A stretch of DNA of 64,000 bases from Asterias amurensis (Eukaryota; Echinodermata; Asteroidea; Forcipulatida; Asteriidae). The notes beneath the pieces were generated by a model, which did not search any database, had not been told where the DNA came from, and saw only the letters and a program-made list of their open reading frames with translations. Below are positions 1-12,200 of this stretch, piece after piece. The stretch covers positions 13,882,177 to 13,946,176 of the forward strand of contig NC_092659.1 of the NCBI RefSeq assembly GCF_032118995.1. The letters run 5' to 3'. The position numbers and the translations under genes were made by a program. Every line of letters starts with the position of its first letter. Position 1 is the stretch's first letter.

Positions 1-1201
1 TGTATGGCAAGCCATATGCTCAATAATTCGATAAACACTGTTTATCACCGATAAACACTGTTTATCGCCGATAAATACTGTTTTTCGACCGATAAACACC
101 GTTTTCGAAATAAACGTTGTTTATCAAATGATAAACACTGTTTATCAACTGATAAACACTGTTTATCGAAAAACTATATTATCAAATGATAAACAGAGTT
201 TTTCGAGGTGATAAAAACTATGTTTATCAAGCGATAAACACAGTTTTTCGAGGTGATAAACAGAGTTTTTCGATAAACACCGTTTATCAACTGATAAACA
301 CGGTTTATCGAAAAACAGTGTTAATCGGGTCGATAAACACAGTTTTTCGATAAACACAGTTTATCAGTTGATAAACAAGGTTTTTTGATAAACATAGTTT
401 TTTGATAAACACAGTTATTCGCCAACGCCAAATGCTCAATAATTCGATAAACTCTGTTTATCACTCGATGAAGAGTTTTTAGATAAACTAGTCTGTTTAT
501 CAGTCGATAAACACAGTTTCGGCGATAAACATAGTTTTTCGATAAACTGTGTTTATCAGTCGATAAACAGAGTTTTTCGATAAACAGTGTTTATCAATTG
601 ATAAACAGTGTTTATCACTTGATAAACACTGTTTATCGAATTATTGGGCATCTGGCGTCGGCGCAAAACTGTGTTTATCAGTCGATAAACATAGTTTTTC
701 GATAAACAGTGTTTATCAGTCGAAAAACAGAGTTTTTCGATAAACAGTGTTTATCACTTGATAGACAGTGTTTATCACTTGATAAACACTGTTTATCGAA
801 TTGTTGGGCATCTGGCGTCGGCGTAAAACTGTGTTTATCGACCGATAAACACTGTTTTTCGATAAACTAGTTTATCACATGATAAACAGTGTTTATCGAA
901 AAACTCTGTTTATCACCTCGAAAAACTCTGTTTATCGCTTGATAAACATAGTTTTTCGATAAACAGTGTTTTTCACTTGATAAACAGTGTTTATCGAAAA
1001 ACTCTGTTTATCACCTCGAAAAACTGTGTTTATCGCTTGATAAACATAGTTTTTCGATAAACAGTGTTTATCAATTGATAAACAATGTTTATCTCGAAAA
1101 ACAGTGTTTATCGGTCGAAAAACAGTGTTTATCGGCGATAAACAGTGTTTATCGGTGATAAACAGTGTTTACCGAATTATTGGGCATATGGCTTGCCATA
1201 C
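1..1201. repeat. Palindrome-array fold-back element (FB1)
   Basis: The two ends are inverted copies of each other: TATGGCAAGCCATATG then CAATAATTCG and the first palindromes at the left, and the same sequence reversed at 1158-1201. The interior is an uninterrupted array of GATAAACACTGTTTATC-type palindromes spaced about 20-21 bp apart, with degenerate versions. Further internal copies of the terminal motif lie near 421-450 (one orientation) and near 640 and 798 (the other), so the inverted structure is nested. There is no coding potential beyond chance frames. The left boundary coincides with the window start, so the flanking target duplication cannot be read. Confidence 0.85.
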
Positions 1202-2370
1202 CCGTGGAGACCCGCGAATGCAGAAACTGATCATGGAATGATCAGATGTAGAAAATGGATCATGAACAGAAATGTCAGTAACTTTTGATGGATTTGTAGT
1301 AAAAACCAAGTCCAATAAGGAAGCACGATTGTTAGGCATGGTGTGAGTAGGATCATTGATGAGTTGATGGAGACCATGGGCAGAGGTGCAATTTTTCAAC
1401 TAAAACAAAAGAGCGTGGTCTTCCATCCAGTTGATATTAAAATCACCCATTATGGCGACCTTAGCATACTGACTTAAAGGAAACGTTGCTTTGGATCGGA
1501 CAAGTTGGTCTATAAAAAGTGTTTGAAACCGTTTGTTTTAAAATGCATGGTTGGAAAGATGTTTTAAAAGTAGAATACAATGATCCACACAAGTTTACCT
1601 CGAAATTGCGTGGTTTTCCTTTTACTGCGGGAACTAACATGGTCGGCCATTTATGGGAGTCAAAAATTTGACTCCCATAAATGGCCGAACGTGTTAGTCG
1701 ACAAGGTAAAAGGAAAACCGTGCAATTTCGAGGCAAGTTTGTTTGGATCATTGTATTCTACTTCTACCCATATGCATTTTATAAAAAACAGTTACAAACG
1801 CTTTTCAAAGACCAACTCGACCGATCCAAGGCAACGTGTTCCTTTAAGTTCATGGCGAGCAAGGCATTTTCGAGACGATCCAGTGATGTTGCGTCATGAG
1901 GGGGGGGGGGGGGCGATAATAAGAACCACGTAACCCCTTTTCGCCTTTGACGATACATGTAGCAAAAACACACTCCACCATATCGAGGCTGGGATGAGTG
2001 ATGGGACTAGGTTGGAGGTCGGGTGATATGCCAAGAAGAACCCCACCACCTCTTGAGTGACGATCTTTACGGAAGATGGTGTGATTTCCACTGATGGTTC
2101 CATCAGGGACTGATGAGTCAAGCCATGTCTCAGAAATAGCAATGATATGGATGTGGTTTGTCTCAAGCAGGACTTCCAACTCGGAAAGTTTGTTCTTGAT
2201 AGTCCTAGCATTCATGGATACACAATTAATACTTGTCTTAGACGTGATGGTTGAACACATTGGTGAAGGTGGCAACGTTTCAATTGATACATCCCCGTAT
2301 TCAACAGATGAGAGGTTAAGAGGTGATTGGCCAACGTTATACAAAATAGTACAGTGTTCTTTCATAATCA
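1202..2370 (-). mobile_element. LINE (CR1/L2-like) endonuclease fragment
   Basis: Read on the minus strand from about 2310 down to 1205 this encodes an APE-type endonuclease. Visible motifs in order are SMNARTIKNK, AISETWLD, RKDRHSRGGGV, GSYYRPP, MGDFNINW, SLLDLVFTT and TSDHSMI, which are the conserved N, E, Y, DxN and SDH blocks of LINE endonucleases. No reverse transcriptase follows, because the fold-back at 1-1201 takes its place. The frame changes at the C-run near 1905 and there is an in-frame stop just after the GDFNINW block, so it is a dead copy. A family B element (1474-1847) is inserted in it. Confidence 0.8.
1474..1847. mobile_element. TTAA MITE family B, copy 1 (inside LINE)
   Basis: Full-length fold-back of about 370 bp with ends AGGAACACGTTGCCTTGG-like and a central hairpin around AAAATTTGACTCCCATAAAT. 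It is flanked by TTAA on both sides. Reading across the site with a single TTAA keeps the LINE endonuclease frame open (NALLAMNLSQYAKVAIMGD), which directly demonstrates the TTAA target duplication. Confidence 0.9.
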
Positions 2371-2420
2371 GTGCGTGACTCTGTTGTTTGGTCTGTGTGC
2401 AATTGCAGCACGTGAGTTTT

Positions 2421-2588
2421 TTTGTGGTGGCTTTCTGGTATTTTTAGAACCAAAATTGATTTATTCTGGATATTGGAACAGCTGTAATGCGTTGGTTGAG
2501 GTTTTTGTGGTGGCTTTCTGGTATTTTTTTAGAACCAAAATTGATTTATTCTGCATATTGGAACAGCTATAATGCGTTGGTTGAGGTT
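2421..2588. repeat. Two-copy 83-bp tandem duplication
   Basis: TTTGTGGTGGCTTTCTGG recurs at 2421 and 2504, followed by the same sequence in both units with few differences. It lies about 300 bp upstream of the first SLC22 exon. Confidence 0.85.
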
Positions 2589-2895
2589 TAGAGGTTCACA
2601 TCACTCGCTTAATGGTCTTTTAATTTGTGTACGATGACAGTGTCCGCCAAGAGTTGGCCCATTGTGTTTATCAGCTTCTTCAGAGTATTGTTTTAAAGTT
2701 CCTTGTTGCTTTTTTGTTTTTAAGCACGCTGCAGTTTTACAATACAACGGTATTTTGTCGTCAGATTATATAATTTCCACGGTGCAGCTATTTTAGAGCA
2801 GGCGCTGCGTGGACAGACCTATTGGTAGATTCAATAGCCACCAGGTGCAATAACAAAAGCATTATCTGGTAGGAGAGTGGGGGCTTCTAAACACC
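2589..2895 (+). promoter_or_regulatory. Presumed 5' flank / 5'UTR of SLC22 gene A
   Basis: Single-copy-looking sequence immediately before the ATG at 2896. I see no TATA box at a convincing distance and cannot place the transcription start. An upstream ATG at 2877 opens a different frame. The assignment is by position only. Confidence 0.35.
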
Positions 2896-3243
2896 ATGGA
2901 TTTAGACGATGTCTGGGTGTACCTGGGCGACTTTGGCCGGTACCAGACCGTAGCATTCATCTTAATAACTCTGGTTGGAACATGGCTGTCGGCTTGGCAG
3001 ACCTTCGGGGTTATTTTCACCACCGATCAGCCACCGTTCCACTGCCGGGCTTCACCGGGGTTTACATTGGAGAAGAGTGTGCCCCGCATGGTGGACCAGA
3101 ACGAGTCGTTCGCAGAGTGTTTGATGTACGCCGTAGAAAAAGGTGAAAACGACACGTCGTTCATCAATACAAGTATCCAAGTGGAATGTACCAATGGATA
3201 CGAGTTTGTTTCGCAATACGACGAAAACACCATCGTTATGGAG
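2896..3243 (+). CDS. SLC22 gene A exon 1
   Basis: Residues 1-116, starting MDLDDVWVYLGDFGRYQ, the typical SLC22 amino end. It holds TM1 (about residues 19-41) and most of the first extracellular loop. It ends at a GTAAGC donor in phase 0. This start is chosen because the upstream ATG (2877) is out of frame. Confidence 0.92.
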
Positions 3244-6200
3244 GTAAGCTTTCATCCCGCCCCGACGCAACTTCGCAACATTCGCCGTGTCTTCGTAAAG
3301 CCCGGTTCATACTTCATGCGAATGCGAATGCGAAGCGAATGTTGACGTCACAAATTCGCAACGAATTTCAATTCGCAGCAGTTTCGCCATATTGGACGAA
3401 TTAAACGCTAAATTCAAATAATCATCTTCGCAAGAACATTCGCCACTCTGTGTGAGAGCAGCGAATACGAAGTGCTTCCTAAACTTCAGCGAATGTTGTG
3501 AAGACGGTAATTCGCCCTCGACTTTCGTAAGTTGGTGAGCCATTGGTACTGTTGGTGAAGCGTGCGTATTATGCGTGAGATATTGGTAGGGAGAGGTTTA
3601 GGACGACCAAGAACATATTCTATTTCAAATCGCAACTTTTGGGCGAATTCATCGCGATTTTCAAACATTCATAATGTTTCGCAAGTATTCACCCTAGTGT
3701 GAGAGTAGTATACAGAAAAAATGCGCGAATTGCTGTTCGTGACGTCAATCGAGGCAGACTTTGCCTGTAATGCGTAGAGTTAACACAATTGCAAAGTACA
3801 TTTTACGGACCAAGTCGTGAGTTTGTAAGTTTCAACAACAACAAAAAATGTTTTTTTCCGGCAATGCCGACCAGGTGTATTGCTGCTGAATGCAGAAAAA
3901 CACTTTTTGCAATGTACCAACTCACGACTTGGACGTACATGTACTTTGCACGTGTGTTTACTATACGCATTGCAGGCAAAGTCTGCCTCGATTGACGTCA
4001 CAAAAGGGGTAGGCGGAGTCAGCCCCCCAAACAACTTTATATATTTTTTAACATATAAATCGTGACAAACAATTACTCAAAAAATTGTTTTATGGTTCGT
4101 AAGCATATACTCTTATGTTTGAAAGAAAACAAATTCTATTTCCAGGTGACTTTAAGGCACTGGACACTATTGGTAATAGAGGTTTAAAGTATATCAAACA
4201 TTGTGAGAAACGGCTCCTTATGAAATAACGTAGTTTTCGAGAAAGTTAATTTTAACTTCGAGACCTCAGAATTAGATTTTGAGGTCTCGAAATTGAGCAT
4301 TTGCAACCTCGTATGACAAAGTTGTTTATCTTTTATTATTGTCTCGCAACTTCGACAACCAATTGAGCTCAAATGTTCACAGGTTTGTTATTTTATGCAT
4401 ATGTTGGGATACACCAACTATGAAGACTAGTCTTCGACAATTACCAATAGTGTCCAAAGTCTTTAAAGGAACACGTTGCCTTGGATCGGACGAGTTGGTC
4501 TATGAAAAGCGTTTGAAACCGTTTGTTATGAAATGCATATGGTTTAGAAAGATGTTTTAAAAGTAAAATATAATGATCCACACAAGTATCACTCAAAATT
4601 GCACGGTTTTCATATTACGTCGCGAACTAACACGGTCGGCCATTTATGGGAGTCAAAGTTTTGACTCCCATAAATGGCTGACCGTGTTTGTCGACGAGGT
4701 AAAACGAAAACCACGCAATTTCGAGGCATATTTGTGTAGATCATTGTATTCTACTTTTACAATATCTTTCTAACCATATCGATTTTATAACAATCGGTTA
4801 GGGCGCTTTTCAAAGACCAACTCAACCGATCCAAGGCAACGTGTTCCTTTAACCATTCCTGTATGATGTACCTTTATTTAAAGGGAAGGTACACGTTTGG
4901 TAATTACTTAAAACAATCATTAACTTAAAAACTGACTTGGTAACGAGCATTGGAGCCGTTGATAGTATAAAACATTGTGGGAAACGACTTCCTCTGAAGT
5001 AACGTATAGTTTTTGAGAAAGAGGTAATTTCTCACTAATAATAAAAGACTTCTAGCTAGAAGTATTTTATTCTTATCTGAAAGCACACAAATTCGTCCAT
5101 CAAGGGTGTTTTTTTCTTTTATCATTTTCTCGCAACTTCGATGACCAATTGAGCCCAAATTTTCACAGGCTTGTCATTTTATGCTAAAGATGGGATACAC
5201 CAAGTGAGAACACTGGTCTTTGACAATTACCAAACATGTACCTTCCCTTTAAAGGTCAAAAGCTGGGAAACCACTCTTTAATTATTTTAATACATCTTTA
5301 AAAAGGCCTAATGTTAAATATAAATTGCATAAAGAGTCACTTCTAATATTCGACAAAACTTTTGTCAAGAGAACTTTCAGCCATTGAACAGCTTTTTTAA
5401 GTATAAGTATTTATATTCAACTTAAAGACACTGGACATTATTGGTAATTGTCAATGACCAGTCTTATTACTTTGTGTATCTTAACATAATTATGCATAAA
5501 ATAACAAACCTGTGAAAATTTGAGCTCAATTGGTCGTCGGAGTTGCGAGAAACCTTGAAAGAAAAACAGCCTTGTCAAGCGAAGTTGTGTGCTTTCAGAT
5601 GGTTGATTTCGATACCTCAAGTTCTAAATCTGAGGTCTCGAAATCAAATTCGTGAAAAATTTACTTCTTTCTCGAAAACTACGTCACTTCAGAGGGAGTC
5701 GTTTCTCACAATGTTTTAAACTATCAACCTCTCCCCATTACTCGTTTCCAAGTGAGGTTTTGAACTGATAATTATTTTAAAAGGCTATTATTAGGTCTAA
5801 TTTGCATACAAATTCACTTCTAATTTTCGTCAAAATGGTTGTCACAGGGAACTTTGAGCGATGGAACAGCTTTTTCAATTATAATCATTTGTTTTCCACA
5901 CAGAGGCCTATTATTAGGTTTAATTGGCATAAAGAGTCACTTCTAATATCAGCGCATTTCACACAAAAAACCGTATCAATGCACTTTATATTAATCATCT
6001 GGTCATAATAGGCCAATAACATCCCTTTAATCTTTCTGATCTCCCTGGGGAGTATACAGCCCCGAGCTGCCGTCGCGTCGAAGGCTTTTTCATTCACAAT
6101 ATCAACCTCTACCCTCGCAGGTACCCATTTATACCCATGGGTAATGAGAAGCAATTAAAGTAAAGTATCTTGCTCCATGACATCATGGTGTCACGATTGG

Positions 6201-9200
6201 GATTCGAACTCAAACTTCGGTGACGTAAAGACAGTGGCATTATTGGTAATTGTCAAAGACTAGTCTTCACAGTGTGTGTATCTCAAAATATGCATAAAAT
6301 AACAAACCTGCGAAAATTTGAGCTCAATCGGCCGTTGAAGTTGCGAGATAATAATGAAATAAAAACACCCTTGTCATACGAAGTTGTGTGCTTTTTGATG
6401 CTTGACTTCGAGATCTCAAATTCTAAACTTGAGGTCTCAAAATCAAATTCGTGTAAAATTACTTCTTACTCGAAAACTACGTCACTTCAGAGGGAGCTGT
6501 TTCTCACAATGTTTTATACTATCAACCTCTCTCCATTACTCGTAATCAAGAAAGGTTTTATGATGATAATTATATACAGTAATTACCAACAGTGTCCACT
6601 GCCTTCATGGGCGTCAATCCTTTTGGAGGGTGGGGGACACAATATCAAATGTCCCCCCCCCCACCTTTTTGACCACCTTTATCATGAAGCCCAAGTTTTG
6701 CCCTGTGTAAAGACGAAACCCGGTGTCCCTATATGGGCATTAATCCTGTGGGCAAAGGATGACACAATTTTTTGAAGGGTGGGGGACACTATATCAAATG
6801 TCCCCCTCAAAATTGGCCCTAGATTGCATCACAGAGCATCTAATTCCAAAATTTCCCCGGGCCCTTAATCGGGCCCGCACCTCACGACGTAAAGGCTTCC
6901 CACACGCATGGTCCATCGTTGACAGATTTGCACCTCCCCCCTGAAAGAGTGGAAGGAACGTGAACCCCCACCCCATTTTCGAAGGGTGGGGGACACAGTA
7001 TCAACTGTTCCCCGTGTCTTTTGACCACCTTTATCATGAAACTCATGTTTTGCACTGTGGAACTGTGGAGCACTGGAACACAATATTCCCATTGTTCTGT
7101 TTCGTTTGCCATTTGGCCGCTAAATGGCCTAAAGATTGCACCACAGAGCATCTAAAAATGCAAAATTTTCCCTTCAGCGGGCCTTAAGCGGGCCTGGACA
7201 CATTTACGTGCTCACTCTCTGGCAGATTTGTCCCCTAAAATTCGTGTCATAGATCAACACCTGAACATGCTGTTAACAAAAAATATTCTACTGCTGCTCA
7301 CATTTTACAGATGTTCTGTTCCATTCTGTAAGCCTCTTATTATGCAAAATTTTTCCGGGCCCTTAAGCGGGCCCGGACCCATGCCGTAAGGTTTCACACT
7401 TACGTGCTCACTCTTTGACAGTATTCCCTCCCCCTAACACTTGGTTCAAAGACCCGCACTTGAAGATGCTGTCAACCCAAAAGGTTCTACTGCTGCTCAC
7501 ATTTTACATATGTTCTGTTCCATTCTGTAAGGGGTTAGCCTCTTGTTGGCCTAAAGATTGCACCACAGAGCATCTAGAATGCAAAATTTTCCCGAGCCTT
7601 TAGGCCCGGACCCAAGGCCGTAAAAGGTTTCGCGTTCCGCTTTATAGCAGGCTCCATCTTTAATACCCACCAGGGATGAACTGCCGTCTTAGCATTAGAA
7701 TGCAGAAACAAAATGGATATTACGAAGCTATACAGTGAGTTGTTTTTTAGGTACAATAACCATGATAGCAAAAATAGGTGCATCATAGCTTGAAATAGGC
7801 ATTAAATCTGAGAGGGGGGAACATCACCCCTCAGACTCCATAAATTGCACCAGAGAGCATCTACGGACTAAAAAATTCCGGGGGCCCTAAAGCGGGCCCC
7901 GGACCCCACGCCGTAAATGTTATGTCCCCCCCCCCCCCCCCCCCACCGTTCAAGACGGATTGACGCCCCTGACTGCCTTTAACCACCAGAACTTGATACA
8001 AAAATTCGTCAAAATGTTGTCACAGGGAACTTTGAGCCATGGAACAGCTTGTTTAATTATAATTAATATGTTTTCCACATAAAAGCCTATTATTAATTAG
8101 GGCTAATTTGCATAAAGAGTCACTTTTAATTATTTGTTTTCCACATAAAGGCCTATTATAAGGTCTAATTTGCATAACGAGTCACTTTTAATGATTTGTT
8201 TTCCACATAAAGGCCTATTATTAGGTCTAATTTGCATAACGAGTCACTTTTAATTATTTGTTTTCCACTTAAAGGCCTATTATTAGGTCCAATTTGCATA
8301 ACGAGTCACTTTTAATTATTTGTTTTCCACATAAAGGCCTATTATTAGGTCTAATTTTTACAACGAGTCACTTTTAATAATTTATTCGTAAAAGCTGTTG
8401 ACACCGCGAACTTTTATTCATGGTCTAACTTGCATAAAGAACCACTTTATAAAGAGTCAATTCTAATAATCGTTTTCACCGAGAACTTTGACTGATGGAA
8501 CAGCTTTTTCAATTACTATAAGTATTTGGAACATAATATTATAACGGAAAGGACGATTGTTTGGATACAATATCAGTACACTATTTTCAGGGCAAATCAC
8601 TGAGCCCAATTAATGGAGATCTCCCTTTTACTGATTGTAAACTCTCCCATTACCGGCAGTCAATTGATCGCTGAAATGTGTCATCAGCCAAGTGCGTTTT
8701 GGATTTCACAAAGAGTTAAGACTAGTCTTATCTCGAGATACACTGCAAAAACTGGGGTGTTAAATTGATTCTTCATTATATCTATACGTGACAACACCAA
8801 CGTGGTGTTATTTATTCCCATTACTATTTCGTTGTTGAAATTAACAATGTAATCGATGCTGTCTCTATACGAACAGAATTGCCGTACTTGGTTCGTAGGG
8901 ACGTGCTAGATGTGTTTCGGCCAGGCGTCATTTGGATGTAATTGTACAGTGTACTAAAGCCCCTTTCACACGAGAGCAATTTAGCAAGGATCCCTTGCTT
9001 AATTGTAGCATGGTTGTAAGATTTTACAAAATGCACCTCGTGTGAAAGGACAATAATTTTTGGAGTGTCCAGGGTCCCTTGTCAAATCTTGTCCAACATT
9101 GCTACATTTTGTCGCAGGTCCGGACCTACGACAAAATCTTACACTAGCGGAAGTTTTGACCAAGGACGTGGGCTACCTTGTTTATTGAACGACGTCCTAG

Positions 9201-12200
9201 GTGAAAATGCCCATACAGCGCATGCTATTGTGGGTGCTATCTTGTCCAACTAAGGTGATCAGGATTACCGATTCGTCATATCACTCTCATGTCGCACAAA
9301 GGTTGTTAGTTTTTTTTAACTCGCAGTGGGAAAGCTCAGAAAATCAGTCACACACGGTGATAAAAAATAAACAATCCACGCTCGTAAATTTTGTAGCAAG
9401 GGACCCTGGCTACATTTTGGCCGTGTGAAAAGGGCTAATTGTTTGTGGAAGTGTCATGGCCGAGTGGTTAAGAGCACCGAATTCAAACTCTGGTGTTTCT
9501 GATCAGCAGAGTGTGGGTTCGAATCCCCAGCCGTGACACGTGTCCTCTAAATTTCTCCTCTATAAATATCTTGGATATTACGTAAAATATATTGGACGTG
9601 GTGTGCAATGTTGATTGAAAACCTTTCATACCAATGTATCCTCAAACCGCAACTTATTTAGGATAATGATTTCACTAAATATTTGCGACTAAGTTTGCTC
9701 GTCACATAATATTCATTATGACTGATGCCTCGTTAAATTACAAGTTTGTCGCATGCCAAAATGCGCCATTTTGTATATTTAGATTTGATTAGTAGTGTGT
9801 AGTCTTACGTCGTCTTGATTGTGTCTTCGTAAATTAAAGAGAACATGGCGTTTTATTTACTCTTCGCAGTCCTATATACTCTTACAGTCCTAGGAATCTG
9901 GAGTAGTTATTGGAGCTTAAGGCTGGTCCAACGGGACGAGTAACCCGTCCTACACTGCAAAAACTAAGGGGTGTTGGTTCTCTATCTCGTTTTAAGTGTA
10001 CGTTTCATGTTTCGTCTAATTTCAGAACGGGATGGTCGCCCGAAAAATTTGAGCAGGCTCAAAATTCTGGTGCTCCATCCGAGCCCGCGTCTATGAAGTT
10101 CGTAAACAGACCGTAGACAGTTTCACATTTTTGTCGTCACACACACTTATTTTCGTCTCATTTCTCTGCCATAGCTGGACCTTGTCTGCAAGGACAACAT
10201 CCTCCTGAGTACAGCACAGTCTATTCTATTTTTCGGCGTCGTGACAGGAGCGTTTGTCTCCGGACAGCTCTCGGATCTCATCGGCCGTAAGACGGTGCTC
10301 CTGACCGCCGTGTTTCTGCAAGCCGTCGCCGGTATCATTATCTACTTCATCTACGTCTACCACTGGTTTGTCGTCTTGTTATTTTTCATCGGGATGTTTG
10401 AGGAGGTAACATTGATTCACATTTTTTTTTTCTGTAATTAAGACTGAGGAATATCAATGCCTGCCTTCCGCCCCCGCTGAGTTATTTCCGTCTGAAATAT
10501 TTTCTTCACGTAGACACTTAGGCTACCAGAGTACTAAGAGTAGGGCTAGACTTGTTTGGGCCGAGCTTACATTTCACAAAACGAAATATGGAAACATTCA
10601 TTCCCGTCATCTGTTTTTCATTAAATACATCATAAAACCAACTCGAGATTTAACCAAATTTGGTGATCGCAGCGATAGACCCTTTAATCAAAACGCGGCA
10701 TGGGGCTTGAGGTTTGACTCAAACCCTGTCAGTTTTAAGGAGCTCAAGCCAAAGTGCAAGCCCAAACCTAAGCACAAGCTCAAGCCCGGGACTAAGCGAA
10801 AACCCAAGCCCAAGCCGTAAGCCAAGCCAGAGCCCAAGCTTGGACTCAAATCTCAGTTGTTAGGTGCCCAGGCCACAGTACAAGCCCAAACCAAAGCCAA
10901 GTCCACCAAGCAAAGAACCAAGCAAATGCGCAAGCCCTATAGCCTCATGCCATTGTCTTGGGCCAAAACAAAGCATGGGCCCATGCCCAAACCCAAGCCC
11001 AAACCCGATAACAAGCGCAGACAAAAATACAAGCCCAAAGCAAAAGCCCAAACCCAAGCACAAATACAATCCCAAGCCTAACCCAAACCCTTGTACAATC
11101 ACAGACCAAAACCGCGAGCCCGCCGAATCAAAAGCCCAAACCCAAGCACTAGCCCAAACCCAAGTACAAGCGAAGACTTAACACACAAGCCCGAAGCACA
11201 AGCCAGAACCTAAGCACAAACCCAATCCCAAGCCTTAGCCCCAACCAAACCACAAGCCCAAACCCAAGAACATGCCCAAACCCAAGTTTTAGCCCAAACC
11301 CAAGCACAAACCCAATCCCAAGCCTTAGCCCAAACCAAACCACAAGCCCAAACCCAAGAACATGCCCAAACCCAAGTTTTAGCCCAAACCCAAGCACAAA
11401 CCCAATCCCAAGCCTTAGCCCAAACCAAACCACAAGCCCAAACCCAAGAACATGCCCAAACCCAAGTTTTAGCCCAAACCCAAGCACAAACCCAATCCCA
11501 AGCCTTAGCCCAAACCAAACCACAAGCCCAAACCCAAGAACATGCCCAAACCCAAGTTTTAGCCCAAACCCAAGCACAAACCCAATCCCAAGCCTTAGCC
11601 CAAACTCGAGTAGTAACGCAGCCCAAAACCACAAGCCCACCGAAGCACAAGCCAAAACCCAAGCACAAGCTAAAACCCGAGTATGTGCGCTTAAAGGTGA
11701 GTTTTGGGAGTTCAATGCATGTTGCGGCCAGTGGTGCGGGTGGTACCCGCTATCACCTCGCTCAACGTGGAATGATTCCCATTCTTATGGAAACACATGA
11801 AATTAAAAAACAGACACTGTATTAAGCACCAGCCCAAGCCAAGGCCTAAGCGAAAGCACTAGCCCAAGCCTAGGAGCAAGCCTAAGCTGAGCCCAGAAGT
11901 GCGGTTGGTATCGTCACCTCGCTAACGTGGAATGATCCACATTCTTATGAATTAATAACATGACATTTTCCTGATTCTCAAAAAAGGAGCTGAAGCTTGC
12001 ACATGTGAATTTTGTTGTGTCGTTCGTGGACAATGTTAAGCATTATGTTGACACACACACACAAAAACACGCGAAGACCTTACATTTAAGTGTTGTTTCA
12101 CCATCATTTATAGTTGTATGCTTCTTAATGTCAAAAGGCCATGTGCTTGACGGCGTTTGTCCTGGTTATGGAGATGTTCTCCCCGAAGATGCGAACTATA

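Larger units (their letters stand above)
5949..8000 (-). mobile_element. tRNA-derived SINE (body 2), interrupted
   Basis: Minus-strand SINE. The tail is near 5949 (AGCGCATTTCACAC), the body contains CCTCTACCCTCGCAGGTACC, and the B-box half is at about 6200-6224 (TTCGAACTC). The missing head (CACCAGAACTTGA) resumes at 7984, right after the inserted family A element. Total SINE sequence is about 290 bp. Confidence 0.75.

Noticed and set aside
9453-9537. Functional tRNA-Leu gene
   Set aside because: Same head as the SINEs, with a mismatch in the anticodon stem. Kept only as a tRNA-like feature.
11149-11715. 188- and 152-residue minus-strand open frames rich in G, L, W and F
   Set aside because: They arise from the 6-bp and 90-bp periodicity of the CCCAAG array. 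Several frames are open at once and none has a start context or homology.
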